From contig NC_016604.1 in assembly GCF_000230895.2 (NCBI RefSeq), positions 2,604,001 to 2,668,000 of the forward strand: a DNA stretch of 64,000 bases, in the 5' to 3' direction. This DNA is from Mycolicibacterium rhodesiae NBB3 (GTDB lineage: Bacteria > Actinomycetota > Actinomycetes > Mycobacteriales > Mycobacteriaceae). How positions within the stretch are numbered: the first letter of the stretch is position 1; every line of letters begins with the position of its first letter. Below, piece by piece: positions 25,697 to 33,977 of the stretch. The notes under the pieces are model-generated. The model ran no database searches. It worked only from the letters and a program-made list of their open reading frames with translations, and was not told the origin of the DNA. Both the position numbers and the translations under genes were made by a program.

Positions 25697-27859
25697 ATGA
25701 GCACTGTGAACACGATCAAGTGGGACAAGGATGCCGACGGCATCGTCACCCTGACGCTGGATGACCCGACCGGTTCGGCCAACGTGATGAACGAGCACTA
25801 CTCGGAGTCGATGCACAACGCCGTAGAGCGGCTTGTCGCTGAGAAGGATTCGATCACCGGCGTCGTCATCACCAGCGCGAAGAAGACCTTCTTCGCCGGC
25901 GGTGACCTCAAGGGCATGATCAAGCTCGGCCCGGACGACGCGGGCGAAGCCTTCAGCACCGTGGAGAACGTCAAGCGCGATCTGCGCGCACTGGAGACCC
26001 TCGGCAAGCCGGTGGTCTCGGCGATCAACGGGGCGGCACTGGGCGGCGGGCTGGAGATCACCCTAGCCACGCACCACCGCATCATCGCCGACGTCCCCGG
26101 CGCGGTCGTCGGCTTCCCCGAGGTCACGCTGGGCCTGCTGCCAGGCGGCGGCGGCGTCGCCCGCAGCGTGCGGATGTTCGGTATTCAGAAGGCCTTCATG
26201 GAGCTGCTGAGCCAGGGCACGCGCTTCAAGCCCGGCAAGGCCAAGGAGATCGGTCTGGTCGACGAGGTGCTGCCGACCGTCGAAGAATTGGTGCCGAGGG
26301 CCAAGGCCTGGATAAAAGAGGAGCTCAAGGACAACCCGGACCGTGTCTTTCAACAGCCGTGGGATGCCAAGGGCTACAAGATGCCCGGCGGTACTCCGAG
26401 CAGCCCGGGCCTGGCCGGCATCCTCCCGTCATTCCCCGCGCTGCTGAAGAAGCAGCTCAAGGGTGCGCCGATGCCGGCGCCGCGCGCGATCCTCGACGCG
26501 GCCGTCGAGGGTGCGCAGGTGGATTTCGACACCGCGTCGCGCATCGAGAGCCGCTACTTCACCTCGTTGGTGATCGGGCAGACCGCGAAGAACATGATCC
26601 AGGCGTTCTTCCTCGACCTGCAGCACATCAACGGCGGCGGTTCGCGGCCCGACGGCATCGCCAAGCAGGAGATCAAGAAGATCGGCGTGCTCGGCGCGGG
26701 CATGATGGGCGCGGGCATCGCCTACGTCTCGGCCAAAGCCGGGTTCGACGTCGTGCTCAAGGACGTCTCGATCGAGGCCGCGCAGAAGGGCAAGGGCTAC
26801 TCCGAGAAGCTGGAAGCCAAGGCGCTCGAGCGGGGCAAGACCACGCAAGAGAAGTCCGACAAGCTGCTGGCGCGCATCACGCCGACCGCCGACGCCGCCG
26901 ACCTCAAGGGCGTCGACTTCGTCATCGAGGCCGTGTTCGAGTCGGTTGAGCTGAAGCACAAGGTGTTTCAGGAGATCGAGGACATCGTCGAGCCGAACGC
27001 GCTGCTCGGCTCGAACACCTCCACGCTGCCGATCACCGGTCTGGCGGCCGGCGTGAAGCGCCAGGAGGACTTCATCGGCATCCACTTCTTCTCACCTGTT
27101 GACAAGATGCCACTGGTCGAGATCATCAAGGGCGAGAAGACCTCTGACGAGGCGCTGGCCCGCGTGTTCGACTACACGCTGGCCATCGGCAAGACGCCGA
27201 TCGTGGTCAACGACAGTCGCGGCTTCTTCACCAGCCGCGTCATCGGCACGTTCGTCAACGAGGCGCTGGCCATGCTGGGCGAGGGTGTCGCACCCGCGAG
27301 CATCGAGCAGGCGGGTTCACAGGCCGGCTACCCGGCACCGCCGCTGCAGCTGTCCGACGAGCTCAACCTCGAGCTGATGCACAAGATCGCCGCGGCAACC
27401 CGCAAGGCGGTGGAAGATGTGGACGAGGTCTACACGCCGCATCCGGCCGAGGCGGTCGTCGAGAAGATGATCGAACTCGACCGTCCGTCGCGGCTCAAAG
27501 GCGCGGGCTTCTACGAGTACGTGGACGGCAAGCGCACCGGTCTGTGGCCGGGACTGGCCGAGACCTTCAACTCGGGCAGCACCGAGATCCCGCTGCAGGA
27601 CATGATCGACCGCATGCTGTTCGCCGAGGCGCTGGAAACGCAGAAGTGCCTCGACGAAGGAGTTCTCACGTCGACGGCCGACGCGAACATCGGCTCGATC
27701 ATGGGCATCGGGTTCCCGCCCTACACCGGCGGCTCGGCCCAGTTCATCGTCGGCTACGAGGGTCCCGGCGGCGTCGGCAAGGAAGCCTTCGTGGCCCGCG
27801 CCAAGGAACTCGCGGCCCGCTACGGCGACCGGTTCAACCCGCCGTCGTCACTCCTCTAG
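25697..27859 (+). CDS. fadB: Multifunctional fatty-acid oxidation protein FadB (enoyl-CoA hydratase/3-hydroxyacyl-CoA dehydrogenase)
   Basis: A 720-residue fusion. Residues 1-190 are a crotonase domain with oxyanion hole NGAALGGGLE and the two catalytic glutamates E120 and E142 (FPEVTLGLLPGGGG). From about 326 comes the NAD-binding 3-hydroxyacyl-CoA dehydrogenase domain (IGVLGAGMMGAGIAYVSAKA), the catalytic His in FIGIHFFSPVDKMP, and the C-terminal dimerisation domain. ATG 25697, preceded by GGGAGAAG, gives exactly the family length. It forms the trifunctional complex with FadA. Confidence 0.96.
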   Translation: MSTVNTIKWDKDADGIVTLTLDDPTGSANVMNEHYSESMHNAVERLVAEKDSITGVVITSAKKTFFAGGDLKGMIKLGPDDAGEAFSTVENVKRDLRALETLGKPVVSAINGAALGGGLEITLATHHRIIADVPGAVVGFPEVTLGLLPGGGGVARSVRMFGIQKAFMELLSQGTRFKPGKAKEIGLVDEVLPTVEELVPRAKAWIKEELKDNPDRVFQQPWDAKGYKMPGGTPSSPGLAGILPSFPALLKKQLKGAPMPAPRAILDAAVEGAQVDFDTASRIESRYFTSLVIGQTAKNMIQAFFLDLQHINGGGSRPDGIAKQEIKKIGVLGAGMMGAGIAYVSAKAGFDVVLKDVSIEAAQKGKGYSEKLEAKALERGKTTQEKSDKLLARITPTADAADLKGVDFVIEAVFESVELKHKVFQEIEDIVEPNALLGSNTSTLPITGLAAGVKRQEDFIGIHFFSPVDKMPLVEIIKGEKTSDEALARVFDYTLAIGKTPIVVNDSRGFFTSRVIGTFVNEALAMLGEGVAPASIEQAGSQAGYPAPPLQLSDELNLELMHKIAAATRKAVEDVDEVYTPHPAEAVVEKMIELDRPSRLKGAGFYEYVDGKRTGLWPGLAETFNSGSTEIPLQDMIDRMLFAEALETQKCLDEGVLTSTADANIGSIMGIGFPPYTGGSAQFIVGYEGPGGVGKEAFVARAKELAARYGDRFNPPSSLL

Positions 27860-27869
27860 TCACCCGAGG

Positions 27870-27932
27870 CGCCGAGACTGCAACCAGGGCTGTGAAATCG
27901 CGAGAATCACGACCTTGAGTGCAGTCTCGGCG
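27870..27932. repeat. Palindromic intergenic repeat after fadB
   Basis: Perfect 13-bp inverted ends, CGCCGAGACTGCA and TGCAGTCTCGGCG, enclose a partly self-complementary core with a central TCGCGA. The whole element spans 63 bp between fadB and the acyl-CoA synthetase gene. I recall similar GCCGAGACTGCA-type palindromes scattered in other mycobacterial genomes. It could also terminate fadB transcription. Confidence 0.75.
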
Positions 27933-27963
27933 TCGTTTGGGCGTGCCTCGCTAGATTGAGGCC

Positions 27964-29439
27964 GTGAGCTTCACCGAATCGTTCGCCGCAGGTCTGGCGA
28001 GCTACGGCGATCACCAGTGCATCTGGTTCGAGGGTCGGTGGTACTCCGGCAACGAGGTCGCCGCGTACGGCGCCGCCATCGCCGAGGTGCTCCGCACCGC
28101 TGCGGTCGCCGATGACGCGCCGGTCGGTCTCGTGGTCCGCAACCGACTTCAGCACGCCGCCGCGATCGTCGGCTTTCTCGCCGCGGGCCGACCGGTCTCG
28201 ATGATCTACTCGTTTCAATCGCCGGAGGCGATCGGGCGTGACATCGAGAAGCTGGAGTTGTCGGCGATCGTCGCCGACCGCGAGGACTGGACCGACGAGG
28301 TCGTCGCCGCCTGCACGCGTATCGGTGGTGCGGGTGTTGCCATCTCGCTGACCGAACCCATCGTGGCCGCGGTGGACGGGCTCGAACGCCGTGACGAATC
28401 GCGTCGTCATGCGATCGTGGAACCTGGTGTGGCACTGCAGATCCTGACCAGTGGTACCACCGGCCCGCCGAAGCGGCAGGCGATCATGACCCCGGTGCTC
28501 GAGCGGACGGTGTTCAGCGTGACGAGCGGGGAGACCGCGCCGTCGGACGCCCCGCCCGAACTGGCCTACTGGCAGTTCGGCGGCATCGGGGTATGTCAGC
28601 TGGTCGCGGGCGTGCACAACGCCAGGCGGATCGTCATGCTCGAGCGTTTCTCCGTCGACGCATTCGTCGACGTCATCAAGACCCACGGTGTCAAGCGATC
28701 CGGGGTGCAGCCCGCAGTCGTGCGCATGCTGCTCGACGCTCGCGTGCCCAAAAAGGATCTGGCGGCTCTGGAGTTTCTGATCAGCGCATCGGGCCCACTG
28801 GATCCTGAGACCCGCGACGAGTTCGAGAAGCACTTCGAAATTCCGATCCGGTTGGCTTATGGCGCAACGGAGTTCGCGGGCTCGGTGTGCGCGTGGACGC
28901 CGGATCTGGTCGAGGAGTTCGGTGCGTCCAAACGTCACAGCGTCGGCAGACCGCTGCCGGACACCCAGGTGCGCATCGTCGACCCCGACACCGGAGCGCA
29001 ACTACCCGCCGGCGAGCAGGGACTGCTCGAGGCGAAGGTCGAGCCGATCAGTCCCGACTGGATCCGCACCACGGACGTCGCTTCGATGGACGCGGACGGA
29101 TTCGTCACATTGCACGGACGCGCCGACGGCGCGATCAATCGCGGCGGCTTCAAGATCATGCCGGAAACTGTTCGGCGCGTGTTGATCTCGCATCCTGCGG
29201 TGCGTGATGCCTGCGTCGTCGGCGTACCCGACCCACGCCTGGGCGAGGCGCCGTTCGCGGCCATCGAGGTGACACCGGGAAGCGAGACGCCGTCCGAGGG
29301 CGAACTCGCCGAGCTCGTCCGCCGGGAGTTGCCTGTTTACAACGTGCCGGTGGCTTTCACCGTCGTCGACGACCTACCGCGTAACCCCGCGCTGAAGGTC
29401 AGCCTGCCCGCGGTGGCCGCGCTCTACTCGCCGCCCTAG
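27964..29439 (+). CDS. Acyl-CoA synthetase (ANL superfamily, AMP-forming ligase)
   Basis: A 491-residue adenylating enzyme, rather short for the family. P-loop LTSGTTGPPKR near residue 161, substrate-region motif LAYGATEFAG near 298, the hinge segment TTDVASMDADGFVTLHGRAD with D and R, and a C-terminal domain INRGGFKIMPETVRRVLISH with a late lysine in NPALKVSLP. It activates a carboxylic acid as acyl-AMP, then acyl-CoA. The GTG at 27964 is 7 bases after TAGATT (27952-27957), a likely -10, so the mRNA is probably leaderless. It ends in a 4-bp convergent overlap. Confidence 0.87.
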   Translation: MSFTESFAAGLASYGDHQCIWFEGRWYSGNEVAAYGAAIAEVLRTAAVADDAPVGLVVRNRLQHAAAIVGFLAAGRPVSMIYSFQSPEAIGRDIEKLELSAIVADREDWTDEVVAACTRIGGAGVAISLTEPIVAAVDGLERRDESRRHAIVEPGVALQILTSGTTGPPKRQAIMTPVLERTVFSVTSGETAPSDAPPELAYWQFGGIGVCQLVAGVHNARRIVMLERFSVDAFVDVIKTHGVKRSGVQPAVVRMLLDARVPKKDLAALEFLISASGPLDPETRDEFEKHFEIPIRLAYGATEFAGSVCAWTPDLVEEFGASKRHSVGRPLPDTQVRIVDPDTGAQLPAGEQGLLEAKVEPISPDWIRTTDVASMDADGFVTLHGRADGAINRGGFKIMPETVRRVLISHPAVRDACVVGVPDPRLGEAPFAAIEVTPGSETPSEGELAELVRRELPVYNVPVAFTVVDDLPRNPALKVSLPAVAALYSPP

Positions 29440-29861
29440 ACCGATCCCAAATCAGCGGACAGCCAGTGCTCCGGCTTCATGTAGATGACGACGCCCTCGC
29501 CGTGCTCGCGGCGCGCGAACTCGAGGTAGCCGTCGACCTTGTCCGGGGGGAGGTAGCGCTTGACCATCTCGACGAGCTGCTCGTCGGTGGCCGGCTCGAT
29601 GCGGCTGACCGGTCCGTCGACCGCCACGTACCGCACCGACGGTTCGAGGCGCTGGGCCATCAGCGTGAATTCGCCCTGCGACTCGATCAGCCGGTGCTTG
29701 CGCGATCCGGCGCCCGTGTGAACCCACGGCTCACCGCCGGGACTGTACTGATACCAGATCGGCACGGTCAGCGGTCCACGCTTGTCGCCCGCGCTCACCG
29801 ACAGCGCACCGATGTGCGGCTCAGCCAGAAATCGTTCGCGTTCGTCCTTGGAGAGGGCCAT
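29436..29861 (-). CDS. Pyridoxamine 5'-phosphate oxidase-like (flavin/F420 split-barrel) protein
   Basis: A 141-residue split-barrel protein of the PPOX class: EPHIGALSVSAGDKRGPLTV at residues 14-33, WYQYSPGGEPWVHTG and a later RYVAVDGPVSRIEPATDE strand. Many actinobacterial members use F420 rather than FMN. It is a putative reductase for small electrophiles or biliverdin-like compounds; no substrate can be assigned. Confidence 0.82.
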   Translation of the reverse strand: MALSKDERERFLAEPHIGALSVSAGDKRGPLTVPIWYQYSPGGEPWVHTGAGSRKHRLIESQGEFTLMAQRLEPSVRYVAVDGPVSRIEPATDEQLVEMVKRYLPPDKVDGYLEFARREHGEGVVIYMKPEHWLSADLGSV

Positions 29862-29906
29862 GCCGCCAGGCTAGCCGCGGCATCCGTCAAGCGGATCGGA
29901 CGAGAG

Positions 29907-30122
29907 TCAGCACCCGATGCGGGAGAAGAACGCCACGGAGACGAGCCCGATGACGAAGGCGACCTGCGGCTGTCCCATCGCCAGCGTGCTGGCGATACCC
30001 GCAATCGCCGCGATCGCGATGACGGTGAGCAGCAGGACCATGTACCAGCGGACGTGGATGGCCCCGGGATGACGCATATGGGCTGACTTCAACTCCAGAT
30101 CGGAGTTACGCCTTCCAAACAT
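29907..30122 (-). CDS. Small membrane protein, unknown function
   Basis: A protein of 71 residues with two hydrophobic helices: WYMVLLLTVIAIAAIAGIAS at about 26-45 and a second from about 49 to 66. The N-terminus is polar. The ATG at 30122 has a strong ribosome binding site (AGAGGAG, 7 bases upstream), which makes the start convincing. A Crp-type palindrome lies at 30135-30150, immediately upstream. I do not recognise the family. Confidence 0.65.
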   Translation of the reverse strand: MFGRRNSDLELKSAHMRHPGAIHVRWYMVLLLTVIAIAAIAGIASTLAMGQPQVAFVIGLVSVAFFSRIGC

Positions 30123-30134
30123 ATATCGCTCCTC

Positions 30135-30150
30135 TGTGGCATACGTCACA
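30135..30150. promoter_or_regulatory. Crp-type (TGTGA-N6-TCACA) site upstream of the 71-residue membrane protein
   Basis: TGTGGCATACGTCACA matches the cAMP receptor consensus at 9 of 10 specified positions. It lies 13 bp upstream of the ATG on the minus strand and overlaps its ribosome binding site and probable promoter region. A further TGTGA half-site follows at about 30164. The 187-bp gap to the amidase otherwise shows nothing recognised. Confidence 0.55.
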
Positions 30151-30309
30151 CGAGTGTTCACTATGTGAGCCACACCATATAACACCAAACTGGGATCGGC
30201 GATGCTGACCGCAAGATGTCGTCGTTGCGGCCTGATAACGCCCCCGACCACCGGGTTCATGGTGGACACTTCGTCTCCGAACCCGCCGGAACCCCCGAGA
30301 TGAGCCACC

Positions 30310-31713
30310 ATGACGGACCTCTGCCAGCTGCCGGGCCACCAGCTCATCGGTCTGATGGCCGGCGGAACGGTCTCGTGCCGGGAGGTCGTCGAGGCCCATC
30401 TGGCGCGTATCGACGCCGTCAATCCCGCGCTCAACGCGCTCGTCGAGGCCCCCGATCCGCGGCAGTGCCTAGCGGCTGCGGAGGAAGCCGATGCCCGGTT
30501 GGCCCGCGGTGCGCCGCTGGGCCGGGCGCACGGGCTGCCGATCGTGGTCAAGGACGTCATGAAGGTGGCCGGGATGCACTGTTCGGGCGGCAGCCCGGTG
30601 CTGCGCGCCATCGCCTTCGACGACGCGACGGCGGTGGCGCGGCTGCGGGCCGAGGGCGCGATCGTGCTCGGGCTCACGAACGTCCCCGAGATGGGCCGCG
30701 GCGGCGAGTCCAACAACAACCTCTACGGCCGCACCAACAATCCGTTCGATCTGTCGAGGACGCCCGGCGGCAGCAGCGGCGGTTCGGCGGCGCTGGTCTC
30801 CGCGGGTGGTGCCGCATTCAGCGTCGGATCCGACGGCGGCGGCAGCATCAGACAGCCGTGCCACAACACCGGAATCGCGGGCATCAAACCCACCCACGGC
30901 CGAATTCCGCGGACCGGCAGTGTCTTCGGCGATGCGCTGGGCATCTTCGGTCCCTTCAACTGCTACGGCCCGCTCGCGCGCTCGGTGGCTGATCTGCATC
31001 TCGGCCTGTCGATCATGAACGGTCCGGATCTACGCGACCCCTACGCGGTACCCGCGCCGCTCGGCGATCCGGGCGACGTCGACGTGCCCGGTCTGCGGGT
31101 CGCCACCTACCTCGACGACGGCATCTCGCCGCCCGACGACGATGTCGCCACCGTCGTCAACGACGCCGTCGCTGCGTTGCGGCAGGTCGTCGGCGCCGTC
31201 GAGCACAATGCGCCGCTCTGCCTCGGACGCACGATGGAGTTGTTGTGGGAGTCGGTGTTTCTCGGCGGGGACCGGGGCCAGGGATTCGAGGCGGATCTCG
31301 CCGCGATCGGTGCGGACGAGCCATCCGAGGAACTCGCCGAGTTTCTCAAACAGGCGAAGCTGATCGATTTCTCGCTGTCCGAGGCGAGAAGCAGACTGAC
31401 CGATATCGACACCTACCGCATGGAGATGCTCGAGTTCATGGCCGACTACGACGTGATCGTCGGGCCCGCGATGCCGACCGTCGCCAAACCCCACCACCAC
31501 GGACTCATCGAGATCACCGACTTCTCCCATCTGATGGTGCACAACCTGACCGGCTGGCCCGCCGCGGTCGTCCGCTGCGGCACCTCGAAAGAGGGACTGC
31601 CGATCGGAGTGCAGATCGTGGCACGGCCGTGGGAGGACGCGACGGCGCTCGCGGTGGCGGGGCAGCTGGAATCTGCGCTCGGTGGATGGCGCCCCCCGCC
31701 GCCCGTTGCATAG
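30310..31713 (+). CDS. Amidase (amidase-signature family)
   Basis: A 467-residue amidase-signature enzyme. The Ser-cisSer-Lys triad is visible: K81 (LPIVVKDVM), S155 (TPGGSSGGSAALV) and S179 (GSDGGGSIRQP). Hydrolyses carboxamides. The residue following GSD is Gly rather than the more usual Ile/Leu, a minor variant. The downstream monooxygenase starts 12 bp later, so the pair is an operon and may degrade a nitrogenous compound. Confidence 0.88.
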   Translation: MTDLCQLPGHQLIGLMAGGTVSCREVVEAHLARIDAVNPALNALVEAPDPRQCLAAAEEADARLARGAPLGRAHGLPIVVKDVMKVAGMHCSGGSPVLRAIAFDDATAVARLRAEGAIVLGLTNVPEMGRGGESNNNLYGRTNNPFDLSRTPGGSSGGSAALVSAGGAAFSVGSDGGGSIRQPCHNTGIAGIKPTHGRIPRTGSVFGDALGIFGPFNCYGPLARSVADLHLGLSIMNGPDLRDPYAVPAPLGDPGDVDVPGLRVATYLDDGISPPDDDVATVVNDAVAALRQVVGAVEHNAPLCLGRTMELLWESVFLGGDRGQGFEADLAAIGADEPSEELAEFLKQAKLIDFSLSEARSRLTDIDTYRMEMLEFMADYDVIVGPAMPTVAKPHHHGLIEITDFSHLMVHNLTGWPAAVVRCGTSKEGLPIGVQIVARPWEDATALAVAGQLESALGGWRPPPPVA

Positions 31714-31724
31714 AGTCGGAAGCC

Positions 31725-32741
31725 ATGCGCTTTGGACTGTTCATCCCGCAGGGCTGGCGACTCGATCTCGTAGACATTCCCACTGAGCAGCACTGGCAGG
31801 TCATGCGTGACCTCGCCGCGCACGCCGACCGGAGCTCGCTTACCGGCTCGGCCGGCGGTGGCGCGTGGGACTCGCTGTGGGTGTACGACCACTTCCACAC
31901 CGTCCCGATGCCGACCGACGAGGCGACCCACGAGGCGTGGTCGCTCATGTCGGCCTACGCCGCCAGTACATCTCGGATCAAGCTCGGTCAGATGTGTACG
32001 GCGATGGGCTACCGCAACCCTGTCTACCTGGCCAAGGTGGCCGCGACCGCCGACATCATCTCGGGCGGCCGTGTGCAGATGGGAATCGGCGGCGGGTGGT
32101 ATCAGCACGAGTGGGAGGCGTACGGCTACGGGTTTCCCTCAGCAGGTGTCCGCCTTGGCATGCTCGACGAGGGTGTGCAGATCATGCGTGACGCATGGCG
32201 CGATGGACGGGTGAGCCTGAACGGCAAGCACTATCAGGTCGACGGCGCCATCGTCGCGCCGAAGCCGTTGCAGGAGGGTGGACCTCCGCTCTGGATCGCG
32301 GGCGGCGGCGAAAAGGTCACGCTCAAGATCGCCGCCAAGTACGCGCAATACACGAACTTCACCTCGGAGCCCGACGGGTTCGCGCACAAGTCGCAGGTCC
32401 TCGCCGACCACTGCCGAAGCGTGGGCACCGACTACGACGCGATCGTCCGGTCGGCCAACTTCAATGCCGTCATCGGCTCGTCAGAGGACGACGTGAACGA
32501 ACGCGTCGCGCGGCTCCGGGCCAGACAGGTCGCCAAGGCCGACGAAAGGGCCGTCGATTCGATGCTCGCTACGGTCACGGCACCCGAATCTGCCAGTGGG
32601 ACAACCGAACAGGCGGTTCAAAAGCTGGAACGACTGCGCGACCTCGGATGTGAGTACGCGATCATGTACTTCCCCGAGGCGGCCTATGACCGGACCGGAA
32701 TCGAGCTGTTCGAGCGCGAAGTCATCCCGGCGCTGGCGTAG
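31725..32741 (+). CDS. F420-dependent LLM-class oxidoreductase
   Basis: A 338-residue luciferase-like TIM barrel. It starts MRFGLFIPQGW and has WDSLWVYDHFHTVPMPTDE at about 46-64, TSRIKLGQMCTAMGYRNP, and GRVQMGIGGGWYQHEWEAYG, features of F420-dependent rather than FMN-only members. ATG 31725 follows the amidase stop by 11 bases. It probably oxidises or reduces a small organic substrate with the deazaflavin F420. Confidence 0.87.
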   Translation: MRFGLFIPQGWRLDLVDIPTEQHWQVMRDLAAHADRSSLTGSAGGGAWDSLWVYDHFHTVPMPTDEATHEAWSLMSAYAASTSRIKLGQMCTAMGYRNPVYLAKVAATADIISGGRVQMGIGGGWYQHEWEAYGYGFPSAGVRLGMLDEGVQIMRDAWRDGRVSLNGKHYQVDGAIVAPKPLQEGGPPLWIAGGGEKVTLKIAAKYAQYTNFTSEPDGFAHKSQVLADHCRSVGTDYDAIVRSANFNAVIGSSEDDVNERVARLRARQVAKADERAVDSMLATVTAPESASGTTEQAVQKLERLRDLGCEYAIMYFPEAAYDRTGIELFEREVIPALA

Positions 32742-32750
32742 TTCGCGTCG

Positions 32751-33365
32751 TCAGGGCCTGGGCGCGATGGGCCCGGCCGGCGGCAGCGCATTCGGGTTGA
32801 CCGGCTGCTGCACGTTCGGGTCCGGCGGCGCATCGAAATACCCCGGTGGCGGGGGCCCGGTGAGTGGGTAGTAGCCCTCCGGCAGCGGTGGGCCGCCCTC
32901 GTAGACCTTGGTCGGGATGGGCCCGTTGGACCCCGGATCGGTCAGCGACTGGTACCCGGGCGGCAGCTGTGGCGCCGGGCCGGCGCCCGGTGGCGGCACG
33001 GACGGTTTGATGTCGCCCGGCTGCATGGGTCCTGAGAACTGCTGGGGATTCTGGGCCATGTGCCAGGCATCCCGCAGGAAGCCAAGCGGTCCCGACGTGT
33101 CGCCTTGCCCGTACTGCTGGTTGGCGATCTGCGGCACGGGCGGCGGACCGACCGGTGGCGGCGCAGGTGCGGCGACCGGCTCGGCCCCTGGAACGTCTGC
33201 GACGGGTTGGCCCTGCGGCAGGGGTTGGCCGGGGACAGGCGTCGGTAGTGGCGGCACGGGCTGCGCAGCGGCCTGAGTCGCCGCCGCCAGCGCGCCGAGG
33301 CCGATGACGGCGGCGGCGACCGCGATTCCCGCGACCTGCCTGAGTGCGGCGGTAGATGCGCTCAT
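32751..33365 (-). CDS. Secreted proline-rich protein
   Basis: A 204-residue protein with an N-terminal Sec signal (about residues 9-34, AVAAAVIGLGALAAATQAAA, cut before QPVPP). The rest is about one quarter proline, with repeated PPP stretches and no enzymatic motif; the only non-repetitive segment is PLGFLRDAWHMAQNPQQFSG at 94-113, which also resembles a segment in the tail of RpfA ([13 protein letters not shown]). Likely cell-wall associated. The ATG at 33365 leaves a 267-bp gap to the cupin gene. Confidence 0.75.
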   Translation of the reverse strand: MSASTAALRQVAGIAVAAAVIGLGALAAATQAAAQPVPPLPTPVPGQPLPQGQPVADVPGAEPVAAPAPPPVGPPPVPQIANQQYGQGDTSGPLGFLRDAWHMAQNPQQFSGPMQPGDIKPSVPPPGAGPAPQLPPGYQSLTDPGSNGPIPTKVYEGGPPLPEGYYPLTGPPPPGYFDAPPDPNVQQPVNPNALPPAGPIAPRP

Positions 33366-33632
33366 GTGTGGCGTGCGTGCTTCCTGCTAAAGGCCCGTGC
33401 GGGCTGCTGGCGACCCGTGACGAGGCTAACGCGTTTGCGCGGTCTGCGCGTGGCCAGGGCGATTTTTGTCAAGAAGACGGCTGACCAGCGGATGTACCCT
33501 TTGGGCCTTGCCGGTGCCGCCGATGACGACAATGGTGGAGGATGCATTGGTCATATCGCGAATTCATCAGCCCGAATCGATATGGCCCAGGAGCTCGCCC
33601 GCACATCAGGTCGTCTGAAAGGCGCGTCGTCG

Positions 33633-33977
33633 ATGGAAAAGGTTTCACTGACCGCACTCGCACGTGAGCACCTGGAGACTGCGCGAGCGGCGTCCAGCGG
33701 CCGCAGTTCGCACACGGTGTACGGCGGTCACGAGCACTCGCTGCGCCAAACGCTGATGGCCTTGACGGCCGGCAGCAAGCTCGACGACCACGAGAGTCCC
33801 GGCGAGGCGACGCTTCAGGTGTTGCAGGGCAGGGTGCGGGTGACCATCTCGTCGGCGGGATGGGACGGGTCACCCGGCGACCACATCATCCTGCCAAGGG
33901 AACGACACGGCCTGAACGCGATCGAGGATTCGGTCGTCCTACTGACCGTCTCGAAACCGATTGGGCCGCATACTTAG
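33633..33977 (+). CDS. Cupin-domain protein
   Basis: A 114-residue single cupin: VYGGHEHSLRQTLMAL, LDDHESPGEATLQVLQGRV and GDHIILPRERHGLNAIEDS form the two cupin motifs, with the histidine and glutamate positions only partly conserved, so metal binding is uncertain. The ATG at 33633 was chosen because the domain begins directly; further upstream the same frame is open but not domain-like. The gene overlaps the convergent xpb gene by 4 bp. The upstream gap (33366-33632) shows only a short GCCCG-TG-CGGGC hairpin at 33393-33404. Confidence 0.78.
   Translation: MEKVSLTALAREHLETARAASSGRSSHTVYGGHEHSLRQTLMALTAGSKLDDHESPGEATLQVLQGRVRVTISSAGWDGSPGDHIILPRERHGLNAIEDSVVLLTVSKPIGPHT

Noticed and set aside
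33366-33632. N-terminal extension of the cupin protein in the open frame
   Set aside because: Extension shows no cupin-like sequence and contains Arg/Leu-rich mirror composition; an ATG at 33582 remains possible.
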